A DNA stretch of 64,000 nucleotides from Acanthopleura granulata. Lineage: Eukaryota; Mollusca; Polyplacophora; Chitonida; Chitonidae. A program made the position numbers and the translations under genes. The notes beneath the pieces were generated by a model. It ran no database searches, was not told the origin of the DNA, and was given only the letters and a program-made list of their open reading frames with translations. The stretch is taken from assembly GCA_016165875.1 (NCBI GenBank), contig JABBOT010000014.1, forward strand, positions 2,217,078-2,281,077, read 5' to 3'. Below, one piece after another: positions 52,801 to 63,835 of this stretch (the first letter of the stretch is position 1; every line of letters starts with the position of its first letter).

Positions 52801-54906
52801 CACTTTGCTGACCGACCTAAATTCTGTGTGAGTGACATCGAATAACAAAGGATTAAAAGAAAAGACAACAAGAAGTATAACCAAAGTTATCTCAGAAGAG
52901 GGGTCTTTACAGAACTAAGGGGGCATAGGCATGTCTTCATGATGTGTTTGGCAACTCTGTTGGTCACCTTTCAATTTGGAATTCTTATAAGGCCACGGGA
53001 TACGCCATTTTAGAGAAACCGGAAACACGATCTGGAGTCCTCTGTACCCTTCGCTCCTCAGTATTAGAGGCGAGACGCTCTTTGTGTGCGAAGTACGGAT
53101 CTCTTTCTTGTTACAATCAAAGGCCACGCATTGTGGCCTCCTAGTTGAAACCTTGGGAAATAACCCCCGACGTATTCCACAACGACTTTGTCGTTGAAAA
53201 TGGCTTTAAAGTATGTCAGATTTGTTTTGTAATCAGAAGGAAAACAGCTGATTTAATACTACTTCTATATGGTAAAATGCTGAACTGAGTGCTGCTGATG
53301 TCACAGCGAAAACAGACGTCTTCTCGGGTTGGGAAAATTTCTCGCCTTTGATTGGTTAAAACTGAGAGCATTGCGGTTCATTTGATTTCCCTATATGAAC
53401 ATTTTTCCATACTTTGAACTGTGACATCTCGGTTATCCTACATCACAAAAATAAAAAGTGACCTTTTTTAAACTATGAATGGGATTATTTATCGATACAA
53501 TTATATATCTGTCTTTTCTTTTACAATGTCTACCTTTGCTGTATTCACAGGTGGAGTATTTTCACAACCGGGATCCCGCAGTGTCTCCGTCAATCTTTGC
53601 GGAAGATGGTCTGGTGTCGCCGCCCTATGGTTCCTTTGCCATGTCAGGTACGGGGTCATTCGGAGGCTGGGTGACATCCGCACCAGTCCTTGTTTCTATT
53701 GTCAACGCCCTGGAACCAGGAGCAGATAACTCCATCCTGAGCTCATATTGGTTAACAGAGATGTTTGCTCGCCCGAGCTACGAGAGCAGCGTGGAGCATG
53801 GTTGGTACGGACTGGGGTGGGATGTTGAGGATTCTGGGGCCTCGTGGGGACATACTGGTGCCATGGAGGGAACATCGTGCACTGTTATGCGACACAGGAG
53901 CGGACTAAGCTGGGCTGTACTCTTCAACGCCTGGGCGAAGGACATGGACATTGACGGCATGATAAAATACGGACTCTCCTCCATTGACGAATGGCCTCTT
54001 TGGCAACCGTGGCCAATGGAAACCTCTCAAGCGCATTTGCAGATAGTTTCCGCGGATTCAGAAGAGGTTGTTGGAGTTTTGATTCCGCTTGCTGATGTGA
54101 AACGACGCAACTTTCAGATGAGATCATGGGGTTATTCCCCAAGAAGCATTAACACCCTCTCGCATTTGAATGATGTTTTCATTAACATCGTGTGGAGAAA
54201 GTCGTTAAATCCTTCTTTTCTTTTGTCACACATTCCGTCCCAGAACCTGGATGTTGAAGTTGCTCAAGCAAAGCTTAAAGGATTCTCACTTGATCTCATG
54301 GAGGCTTATGATTACCACGGGAAGACTTTTCTTGTCTTAAGCTTTGAAAAAACGGTCGCAGAAGTCGGCATGCTGCAAATTGTTTACTGTGATAAACCTG
54401 CTAGCGAGCACGAAGCGCTACGAGCCAGTTACCAGAATGAAGGTTTCTTCCTCATTACTCAGTCAGTGATATCACGGGATGGTGTCCCCAGAGTGGCGGC
54501 CATTTTTAACAAAGATGAACATCCCGAACGCTTGTTGTCAAGTACAGAGTCTCATGCCCAGCGATCTTTCTACAGAATCACACCATGCAATTTTACGTAC
54601 GAACTGGGCAGGTTTGCTGTGAAAAAAAGCTCTTTCGATTTGACATATTTGAAATTTTACAATGATGTTGATAACATCAGTGTTTCAGCTGTTTGGACTT
54701 CAACCCAAAACGGTACCTTATGTAAACAACGAACAAATTATTACCAACGCCAGGATGTCTCTCTCTATGGGTTTTTATATGAAATGAGAGAGTCAGCTGC
54801 TAAAAATTTACGAACTCATTTTGTTTGCAGCTACGCAAATGAAGGAGTCATTAATTTTGCAGTCATTTGGCAAGTGAAGGACATTGAGAAATTGGCAGAT
54901 CTTTGA
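43835..54906 (+). CDS. Class C beta-lactamase-like serine hydrolase with C-terminal repeat extension
   Basis: Exons (plus): 43835-43877, 45464-45610, 46262-46627, 47593-47759 and 53551-54906, phases 1, 1, 1, 0, giving 692 aa. Catalytic motifs of serine beta-lactamase/DD-peptidase-fold enzymes are present in order: S84-V-S-K87 (nucleophile and base), Y191-S-N193, and H342-T-G344. An IPGASVAISKHGKLAYKQGYG block before the SxxK is typical of LACTB-like proteins. Beyond residue 395 the protein continues with repeats that end in aromatic beta-strand motifs (NIVW, AAIF, SAVW, AVIW), resembling the bacterial tandem repeat domain found with similar hydrolases; that link is from memory. Substrate and location are unknown: there is no clear signal peptide or mitochondrial presequence. 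The first exon is the weakest call (good phase, GTAAAT donor, no homology). Intron 4 (5.8 kb) holds a 4-kb minisatellite. Animal LACTB was once acquired from bacteria; this may be a related branch. Confidence 0.85.
44392..44627 (+). repeat. 39-bp minisatellite, about six copies
   Basis: Units like 'gaccacatgatggacaccac' plus 'tgaacagaaggtggatgtc' in intron 1 of the hydrolase gene. The 39-bp length keeps frames open on both strands; the plus frame would give a 13-residue repeat (DTTEQKVDVTDHM). No splice signals join it to the gene, so I regard it as non-coding. Confidence 0.85.
45155..45345 (-). mobile_element. SINE family A, antisense in hydrolase intron 1
   Basis: Diverged body and B-box side ('TTTATGTATTCATTTGATTG' tail; 'GGGCTTGAACTCG'). 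It ends about 120 bp before hydrolase exon 2. Confidence 0.65.
47166..47405 (+). mobile_element. SINE family C with tRNA-like head
   Basis: The head 'CTGGCCTAGTGGTTAAAGCA' (box A) is followed by 'GGTCCGGAATCAATCC' (box B) and then by about 170 bp of unrelated body. The 3' part ('ATGTTCCAGTGGCAGC') is echoed at 55440-55470. A true tRNA gene is unlikely: the stems do not close and no anticodon arm is clear. Confidence 0.5.
47789..51806 (+). repeat. 82-bp minisatellite, about 48 copies, next to hydrolase exon 4
   Basis: Units start 'gttgatgacatactcccaca' and end 'cactgaccaaggag'. The array begins 30 bp after the exon 4 donor at 47759 and spans 4 kb. Two shortened units, lacking about 45 bp, occur near 49345 and 51355. 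Copies fall into subtypes (CCGGCTAATCAG or CCAGTTAATCAG; ACTCCCACA or ACTCGCACA) that alternate in blocks, suggesting expansion of multi-unit segments. The unit does not contain the exon 4 donor. Confidence 0.95.
51807..53550. other. Rest of hydrolase intron 4
   Basis: Unique AT-rich sequence between the 82-bp array and exon 5. No exon or recognisable repeat could be supported, although GC-richer sequence lies at 52915-53140. Confidence 0.5.
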
Positions 54907-54934
54907 TTTTCCTGATACTTTTATTCTGTTTGAC

Positions 54935-55135
54935 TGACACATATATGTACACAGGGGGTTTTGTGGCAAACTTCTTTTTACAAACTCAACTCCAACAAAT
55001 CAGAAAACTCAATATTTTTTCATCACCAATGTATCAAAAACTCTATTTCATGAAAACTCAATACAAAATGAATTTTCCGATATTTCTCTTTGTGGTTACC
55101 ACAACGGGAAAGTGGCTATAAAAACCCCTGGTACA
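54935..55135. repeat. Dispersed repeat, copy 1
   Basis: About 200 bp similar to 63145-63305 in the same orientation, sharing 'ATGAAAACTCAATACAAAAT' (with one change) and an end in 'AAAAACCCCTG'. Two copies 8 kb apart point to an uncharacterised interspersed element. Confidence 0.6.
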
Positions 55136-56193
55136 GTGTCGATTTTGTGCAGGAGACTTTAGTTCAATATCAAGTCCCCTCAGGCTTAACACTTTAAAAT
55201 TAGCAGTGTGGTTACAAGCCTGAAATATGTGTAAGTGGTCGACAATTACGGAACTCCCCTGCGGACAACATGGCAGGGCCCATTTTGTTCATGATACATA
55301 ACATCGGAGAAAAGTTACTTGGGTCATAACACTTCCTCCACAGGGGTTTTTTCAATTCTGCCAAGGACCTCTTTACAGGCTTGTAATGTTTGGCCAGGTG
55401 TAAGCATACTCTGAATGGAAGTGGGTGTCATAACAGGTGTCTGCAGTATGGTATTCCAGTGAGGCAGCTCTATGAATATACATGTATATATTTGTGTTTA
55501 AACCAATCTGCTACAAGAAGACACCATCTTTATTGGAGGAGACTTATCTCTAAAGGCTGCAGTATATAGAAAATGGTGCTAATAATGGAGATGCCATCAT
55601 GAAATTATTTTTGTATTACTTTTCCTAAACACCATCCCGGTGTCAGAGAATTTTTGGAATACTGTTAATATATTTTCAGACCAGTGTTAGACACCAGTCC
55701 TGTGAATTATCTGAGTAATTGTCAATTGTGTATATTTCTAACACCATGACTGTGCCTGTGTTATCGTAAGAGAACTATGCACAGATACAAGATCAATAAC
55801 TCGATTTTCATGATCAAAACAAAATTATTTTCAATCACAGCTGCATGTAATATATTTGATCAGTTTTTAACACTGTACTTATTTTTCTCTTGTATCATAG
55901 TGGCCATAGTTATGGCTGGAGGAGTCGTCAGTGCAGGCAGGAAAATTGTGAGCCTATGAGAAAACATAAGGTCAGTTGGTAGGGAATTCATTTTGTTTTA
56001 TCTGGCTCTAGAAAAAGATAGGCACTTTAAAGAAATTCACATGGAAAGAAAAATGAGTAGGGCCCTTTTAGGAGAGTCAGTTGGGTTACGCACAACAAAT
56101 CTATTTTTAAGGATGGCCCTGCCCTTCAGTAGGTACTTGACAAACTTCAGAGACTTGTAGGTTAGACTTTGTACTGAACAAGAAAACTGTACA

Positions 56194-56233
56194 GAACCAT
56201 CAAGGCGTGAATGGATTCACGCCTTGATGGTTC
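56194..56233. repeat. Perfect 19-bp inverted repeat with a 2-bp spacer
   Basis: Left arm GAACCATCAAGGCGTGAAT (56194-56212), spacer GG, and right arm its exact reverse complement (56215-56233). It could extrude as a cruciform or form a hairpin in RNA. It has no U-tract typical of a bacterial terminator and lies in intergenic animal DNA. Confidence 0.9.
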
Positions 56234-58095
56234 AAATTATTCGAAGCTTGTTCTAAAATTCAGTATCCTGTACATGCATTATCCTGATTGGCTAGTTTTA
56301 ACTTAATGGTGCAGTCATTCATAAAGCATTCCATGTCTGAAGAACAAGGGACAATGCAGTTTACAGCTTGGACCTGAACACCAACAGTTATCTGCCTTGG
56401 TTAGTCATCATACAGCATACTACAGAACAAACTTGACAGATCAGCACTCTTAGTAACTTGCAATACTAAAATGTATTTGTTTTATTTAACCCTAGTGATG
56501 TCAGTGACAGTTCAACATAATGTTATTTGCAGGGCAAGACAAGAGAGCGGTTAACACATTCAATCTGAACACGTACATAGTTCATGTTACAGTTGTGGCT
56601 GAAATCTGCATTAAAATGCTATTGCTAAAATGCACTTACATTTTCACTTTCACTTTGACTGGTACATTGCATAAGTACCTTGTATAGAGTTTGGGTGGAG
56701 AGATCTATAGCATTACATGTATACCATTACCTGCTACATAGACTTCATTGCAAAGTATTAGAATATTTTACACACAATGGATTTACATAGAGCAAAGTTT
56801 AGGAGATAAATGGAACACTCGAACAGAAAACCCTCCTGGTGTCAGAGAATTTACAGTGGTCTGTTTCATATATGTACCTGCTGTAGTTCACCCCTATAGG
56901 TACATTCATGTTGCCCCGCTATGTCCACGTCCATATATAGTCCTGTATTCGTAGCATCCGGATACTTTGCAAGGATCCAGAGATTATAAATAACTTCAGA
57001 CTAAATGGGTGAAATGCTGATTTGGGATGATTTCTACAGTTAAATAAACTGCAGGTGCCTGAAACTGTCATGTTTGACGGCTAGACAAATTCTGATTACT
57101 TTTCCAGAAATATTTCTCGTCTAAAGGCTTTATTTTTCATTTTTTATGGCAAAATCTTATTCACGGCCTATCTTACCTATGTAAAATTTGCTTTGTTTCC
57201 ACCTCCAGTAGTCTAGTCTTGTGACGATAGACAGTGCTGTTGATTGGCTCAGAGCTGAGCCATGACATCACTGCAAACTACTGATGCTGACTTAGGCCAT
57301 GTCCACATTGGGCCAAGTTTACAGCATTAGACCACTTCCTAAAGCACTAGCATGATATTCTGATCAGAAATTTGATGAAAATAAGAAACTACTGTTTTAG
57401 TGAAGCATTAGCTCTGATTGTTATCGTTATATGTATAATGTCTCAACCATTAAAACTGTCATTTGATAGAGATGGATTTTGCTACCTCCAATACTGAAGA
57501 GTCAACCACTCTCCATTCACCTGGTTCTGGTCATCTATATTAAAAATGTAAAACTCATGTTTCTCCCATATTCTGTCCTCTCGCCATTTCCATTTTGAGA
57601 CAAACTAATAATTCTGTACTTCAATTCTGTGGCAAATGTCTCTCGAGGAGAATCTCACACGCCTTTGGTGTGTAGTCTAAGAATGGACTTCCACTTCATC
57701 TCAAAGCCAAGCCACAGGACTCATGTACAAGTGCTGCCATTTGTTACAAATTCTCAGTGCACCCTCACAGTTTCAGGACTCCACTGCCAAGATTTAGCAC
57801 AAGACAAAAAAAAAAAAAAACCAAAATGGACTTAAATCCATTTTAATCTCAAAATCATCTTCCCAGGTGTATACGAGATGCTGTGTAAGAATTCTGCTCC
57901 TTCCTGTGGACCTGCTCCGACACTCTCATCAAAACAGAACTGGTGACATCTCTAACTTTTCAGCAATCTACAATGCTCTACATACATTGTATCAGACCAA
58001 TGTTTTCATCGTCGCTTTTCAGCCCATTTTTGCTGTCTGACAGCGAGAGCTCTGCCCTGAAATCTTTTCCCATCTTTTCGCCACAGTTTAACATA

Positions 58096-61000
58096 TTACT
58101 CCCATCGCGATTTCTTTCGTCGCTTGCTCTCTCCTGGGGGACCCAAACTGGGTGAGGTGAAAGGGGTGGAGGGCTTGGGACTTTCTACAGCAGCTACGAA
58201 ATTGGACTTAAACTGAGCCTGAAAGAGAAACACAGAAAAAGGAAGAAAAAATTAGAATTTGATGGAACTGTGTCTAAAATACCTGTCTAATTTCTTTGAC
58301 TTTCTTTTTCACTGAATTAAATGAGGTCAAATGTCTTGACTGGCCAAAACGTGTTTCTGGTTTAATGAACCATACCAATAATGGATGTAGCCAATGACAT
58401 CAACACCAATCTTTATCTCACTCTTAAACAGGTACTTAATTTCAGAATCGAGTTTTTGTGTACAGGCACAGTTTACGTGAATAAAGCCCAGGAGAAGTCA
58501 CTGGTCACATTGTCAATACTGTCCATACAGCTCATCTTACAATAAAAACATATGACACATTTGTTGGAAGTGCACCTGACAAAATTAAAAGCCAACAGAT
58601 AGTAAAGGGTACAAGAGCACCCGACAGAAGAGTATTTTTCATTAGAGGGAGTTGCTCAAATTAAAGAATAAAATGGCTTAAAACACTTTTTCCTTCGGCC
58701 GGATTTGTTTTAAATCTATTATTAAACTTATTAACTGACAAAGGGTGGTTTATTACTTCTGAACCGAAGTCAGGGTCATAGAAATCGAAGGCTTCATAGT
58801 GTAAACTAGGAAATAAGGGAGGCAATCCAGCTGCTTACTGCGAAAGCTTGCTTCATGGAGGTGAGACGATCACTCTGGGGTCCTGCCGAGGAGGACGAAG
58901 CTTTGAACATGCTGATGTTACTCTCCTGTGTCGACGTGCTCTGAAAACGAGAACAACGTTTATCCTCAGCTAGTAGAACTAATGTCACAGCAAACATAAA
59001 GCTGCTGAACACCGTCTGATTTATGTAAGTCTAAATGAGGACGAATGTTGTACAACGCCTGTTCCTGTGTTTAATGTGGAAATATAACGGTTACAGTGTG
59101 TCACTGTGCTTCAGACAGTTTAACATGGGTCAGAAAGCCCACTGTAGCACCATTTTATTCACCATATTATCTATTTGATTGGCATTTTATGCCACACTAA
59201 AGAATATTTCACTCATACAACGACGACAAGCATTATGGTGGGAAGAAACCCACGACCATCCACAGGTTGCTGGCAGACCTTCCCATGTACGACCGGAGAG
59301 GAAGCCAACATAAGCTGGGTTTGAACTCTCAACGATCTATTTTTCATGGGTGGAGGAAACTGGAGGGTAAACCACCGATCTTCAGCAAGTTACTGGCAAC
59401 ATTTCACACGTATGACAAGTGCCCAACAAACTTCATGTAAGACTACACAAGGGAGTGTTTCTGACCACATCTCACAAAGGCAGCAGGGGAATCAGTCCCT
59501 GTCCAAAAATGAAATTTCTTTCAATGGTTCTAGTTTAATGCCATACTCAAGAATTTTTGACTCAGACAATTGAACAGATGTCAGTATTTGGGGTGGATGA
59601 AACCAGATATACCCAGAATTAAACCCCAGACATTTGAAAAGTTACTCACAAACTTCACAGTGGTCTTCAACAAACGACGCACTGCATGTGCCAAGAATCA
59701 CATGAGCATCATCAGATGATCATTGTCACCCCGAAGCCCTACGGAGAGGCAGAGTAAGGAACACCACAAATTCACTGTCCAGGGCTGGGATTGAACTCAC
59801 ACTTTGTGTTCTAGTGATGAATAAGGTAAGCATCTTAACCCTTTGGCCATGAGCCTGCCCTGAATGCCGGACATGATCACCTGTTTGATGTAACTTGGTA
59901 ATTCTAATACACACATTACAGTTGAGGACAAAGCAGATGTACTCACGGACTCAGAGCCTAACCCTGGCCTTTCCTTGTAACCCAGGCCTTTGCCAATGTT
60001 CATCCGCTTTCCAGCACCCTGCTTGAACCGCGACTTTTTGAACCAGGGATTCTACAACAAGAAATTACATGCATCTATCTAACAAAAGTATGTCTCTGAC
60101 TGTTCACTGAGTGGGGTACAGGCAGATGTTCCTTTCCCAACAGGTGTCGTAGCAGGGAATTAGGACTTCTGCATCATCAGTCTATTGTTGCGCAGTGTCA
60201 AAAATACACCAGAACATGTCTTTCTTATGGATATACAACTTCTTGGTTTATTATCACAACGTTTCGATGTAGATACTAACAGCGTTATCAAGTGAGTGAT
60301 AGAACATGTCTTTCTTATGGATATAGATACTAACATCGATGTAGAGTGGAATCGAGTGGAACCACTCACTTGATAACGATGTTAGTATCTACATCGAAAC
60401 GTCGTGATAACAAACCAAGAAGTCGTATTTCCATCAGAAAGACATGTTCTAGTGTACTTCCATCCCAACTTCAAAATGCCACTTAAACAAGTTAGGTGTC
60501 AAAAATGCTGCATACTGCAGTTCTGTTTATGAAACAACTGGTTTACTTCTCATGTCGTTACATGTTTACACTTCGGACTTTTGTCGGTATACCATTGTTC
60601 TATTATCAGTAATAAAAACTGAACTTGTATGGTTCCTCAGCATTCCCAAGCTGCATCAAACTGCCTTCACTTAATTGTTTGATTGGCTTGCATTTAATCA
60701 AACAACTCTGTGTTGGTGTCATCACTGGTCAGACGCTGATCCTCTGTTGCGTGACTGACACTTATGCTGGATGAGCCATGAATGAAACAATGTCTACCAT
60801 GATTACTTGCACAAGCTTGACATACATGTAAATGCACTTGATTTCCTTGCCTGGGGGATTAACCCAGGTCCCATTTACACACCACTAACCTGTGACGCGA
60901 TATCCAGCAGTGGTTTAGGCACCTGCTGATTGGAGCTTTCCAAGTTCCTCACCAGGTGCCCGGCAAAGTCCCTGTCTTTGTCTGTGATCAATGTGTACGC

Positions 61001-63835
61001 CGTGCCCTTCTCACCTGGAAATGTAGAGGTCAAAGGTTAAAAGAACAGACCACATTTTTAGAAAGTTACATTCTTTTTAGCTAAATGTCAATGTTCCACT
61101 AAAATATTTTTGTGTATATGTAGTACAACCCCTGTATCTGTATTTAATGTGGAAACATAACGGTTACAACATATTTAGGAACAAGAAAGAACCTGTGACA
61201 TCACTGTGCTTCACTATGGTCCAAAAAGTTCTTGATAGCACCTCAATCTTTACTTCTGTTTTCAATCACTGTAAAAAAATGCTCAAAAAATAATGAATTC
61301 CATTGTTTTGAATCTGCACGAAACTGCTGATTATGCAAGAATTGTTTTTCTGTTTGTATTCATTTCATACAAGCAGAAATAAGGCACATCGCACGATATT
61401 AATTAAAAGCCATTTGCGATCATTTTTACAATAATAAATGCACTGGTAATTTATTGGCTAACAGGTGAAAGAACAATAGTACCCAACACCAAACATCAAA
61501 ACCATCTCATCGCTTCCTCTCCCATACGAGTCCTCAGGAGCTTCTCCTACTCACCTGCTCTTCCCGTACGTCCCACCCTGTGGGTATGGGTGTCAATGTC
61601 TCGGGCCACATCGTAGTTAACCACAGTCCTGATGGAGGGGATGTCCAGACCGCGGGCTGTAAGGGGCAGGCAGTGCAAGTAGTGGGAGAGAGAGGGGAGA
61701 AAAATCAAGTGAAAAGTTTAAAGTACAATGCCTGTATTATTGAATGAAGTCAACAGAGTTTCTTGCAAAATGGGAATTGAAAGATTTAAGCTGATGAAAC
61801 ATGCCCTTCCAAATTACTGTAACATGCAGGGCCTTCCTGTTTCTCCTGAACAAGGTATTAAAATTTCTATTTAATTTATTTCTTTATTTCATTAATGTTT
61901 AACATAGACAAGAATTATTCACTTATCCAATGGCTATAAACCATGTAAAAGCCACACAAGTATGAAACCAATAGCGTTCAAACGTTGACTGCACATATTC
62001 ATGGTGTCAAATTACCTTTCTCAGACACAAACTGACTCTAGTAAGCTAAGACTGTCATAAGGCCATCACTAAAATGTATTTGTTAGGCATAACCCGACAA
62101 ACACTCCAAAAATGCCCCCCTTTCTGATTATCACTGAAGTATTTTTTTATACATTTCTCTTCGTGTTGATTTCTTTAAAATCCATACATTTTCATCCGCA
62201 GAATTTTCTCCTGACTGATGCTACAATTTCTGACAGATCAGGTGATGCCAAACAAAGAATTCTGTACGATGGCCTAACTTTCATCTGCAAATTAAAACTG
62301 ATCAGGCCCTCCTTGTAATTTTCATGTATGATATACTTATGTGTACTTGAACTGAATAAAATATTTATTCATTTAACTGCCAGGTATATGTATCCAAAAC
62401 TGTTCAAGAATTTTGGTCTTCTATGGCCATTGTCAGGTTTAAGGGTGGAGGAAACCATATGGCCCAGAGTAAACCACCGCCCTTCGTCAGGTGTCTAGCA
62501 AGCCCCTTTCCTTAAGGCTGCAGTTGAACAGCCAAAGGCAGATTGGAACACGTGGCATCACTGGTAAATGGGGCCTAGCAAACACCCGGCAATCCTAAGT
62601 TAGTATGTATGCCAAATAATGACTTGCCTCGACTGGAGTCGTACTCCTGTCATTATGTGTATGCCGGTTCAATCTTAAAGTCGTGTGGCCACCAGCAGCT
62701 GGGACCAACGCTGTAGGATCACCTAAATTGTGTTGCCTCTTAAGAGCTCAGGTAGGCTGAGCCACAGGCCTTACCTGCCACATCTGTTGCTACCATAATG
62801 GAGACCTCTTTTTTCTTGAACGACGTGATGACTTTGTTCCTCTCAGTCTGGTCCATGTCACCGTGTAATAACACCACTGTTTAACAAAGGTAGACAAAGT
62901 CCATATTTTTTTGTATATTTGTATGTCTGACAGTCAACCTTTGTTTAAATCAACCTTTGTTTAAGTCAGTTCACCATCTGTACAGCACCCGTATTGTTAA
63001 TTTGTTTGTTTGCATGAAGTTTGATATTGCTTTCAAATCCTTTTGGTCGTGTCCTGTCACGTCCACTGACAGCAGGCGCTTTAGCCTACAGAGCCGATAA
63101 GCACCTCACTAAAATGCCCTGTTTTGGGGAGTTGACAGCACAAGAGGTTACTAGCAAATTCTTTTTAGACACTCAATTTGAACATATCAAAAAACTCAAT
63201 AATGTATCAAACGCTCAAATTATCTCATGAAAATTCAATACAAAATTTGTCTGAAAATCATTTTATCGTTGTGGGTACCGCAACAAGAAAGCGGCCAGAA
63301 AAACCCCTGCAGCAGCAACCAACTGAGTAGATTGACACCTGCAAGCTGGAACAGTGCTTGGCTCAAGTACCAAGATTGCCAATGGGGGACATAACCTGCT
63401 TAAAACTCTTTTGTGCAATACATCATTATTTCTGCACAGTTGAACTCGTAAGGCATGGGAGAAGTCCACAAGCTCAAGAGAATGATGTGTTTTAACACAC
63501 AGCTTGGAGCCCGCATGTTTAGGCAGGAAATAGTCCACATTACAACGTCGAAATGACAAAGATAAATAATGCTCCTTGAATTCATGATCACAGTATTTGA
63601 GAAACCTCACTCCACCAAACACTGATTTATCTGTCCCGTTCCAGAGCGACTCAGCTGGCACGTTCCAAATCTCCGATGTCAGTGACAAGTCTCCTGTTTC
63701 CTTAATCAACGTGGGCTTAATACAAACATAGTCCTGGGCACACCAATCACTGACCTTGAAAATCTCTTGCCCGTAAGTTTGTGGCCAGCTCCTCGGCATT
63801 CGCTTTTCTGGTCACGAAAATTAAAACACTGCCAG
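58096..63835 (-). CDS. DDX42: ATP-dependent RNA helicase DDX42 homologue, C-terminal part (5' end outside window)
   Basis: Seven exons (minus): 63755-63835, 62775-62876, 61555-61656, 60890-61014, 59947-60051, 58839-58940, 58096-58218, encoding the last 245 residues and continuing right of the window. Helicase motif IV ([16 protein letters not shown]), motif V ([13 protein letters not shown], split by an intron) and motif VI ([10 protein letters not shown]) are intact. Family-specific matches include [39 protein letters not shown] and [11 protein letters not shown], then the basic end [12 protein letters not shown]42 works with the U2 snRNP/SF3b complex in pre-mRNA splicing, in the nucleus. 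The tail after the DRLTSM block is about 45 residues, far shorter than the long charged tail of the vertebrate protein. The DEAD motif itself is outside the window. Confidence 0.93.
59165..59338 (-). mobile_element. SINE family A, 5'-truncated
   Basis: Body and tail in the DDX42 intron between the exons at 58839 and 59947, sense orientation. It keeps 'CAAGCATTATGGTGGGAAGA' and 'TTGCTGGCAGACCTTCCCAT', with part of the B-box side ('GGGTTTGAACTCTCAACG'). Confidence 0.75.
59505..59870 (-). mobile_element. SINE family B, nearly full length
   Basis: On the minus strand it starts with a tRNA-like head ('CATGGCCAAAGGGTTAAGAT', then 'GAGTTCAATCCC' as box B), passes through a body with 'GGTTTCATCCACCCC', and ends with 'TTCTTGAGTATGGCATTAAA' near 59535. 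Fragments of this family occur at 29915-30040, 46790-46900, 59345-59430 and 62395-62515. The end resembles the SINE A end, so the two may share a 3' module. Confidence 0.6.
60206..60455. mobile_element. Foldback element with about 88-bp arms
   Basis: The left arm (60206-60297) and right arm (60361-60455) are inverted copies: the left contains 'CCAGAACATGTCTTTCTTAT' and 'TGTAGATACTAACAGCG', the right their complements. Part of the left arm is repeated directly at 60302-60345. This suggests a non-autonomous DNA transposon in a DDX42 intron. Confidence 0.7.
62395..62520 (-). mobile_element. SINE family B fragment
   Basis: Similar to the family B body: 'TTCAAGAATTTTGG', 'GGGTGGAGGAAACCATATGG' and 'GAGTAAACCACCG'. 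It lies in a DDX42 intron. Confidence 0.45.
63145..63305. repeat. Dispersed repeat, copy 2
   Basis: Partner of 54935-55135. Both share the order 'AACTCAATA', 'TGAAAATTCAATACAAAAT' (or ACTCAATAC), 'GTGGGTACCGCAAC' (or GTGGTTACCACAAC) and 'AAAAACCCCTG'. It lies in a DDX42 intron. Confidence 0.55.

Larger units (their letters stand above)
54907..58095. other. Convergent intergenic region between the hydrolase gene and DDX42
   Basis: It contains the 3' UTRs of both genes, whose ends I cannot fix; several AATAAA or ATTAAA-like hexamers occur (for example near 57045 on the plus strand). It also holds a dispersed repeat at 54935-55135 and a perfect palindrome at 56194-56233. No further exon is supported. 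Confidence 0.5.
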
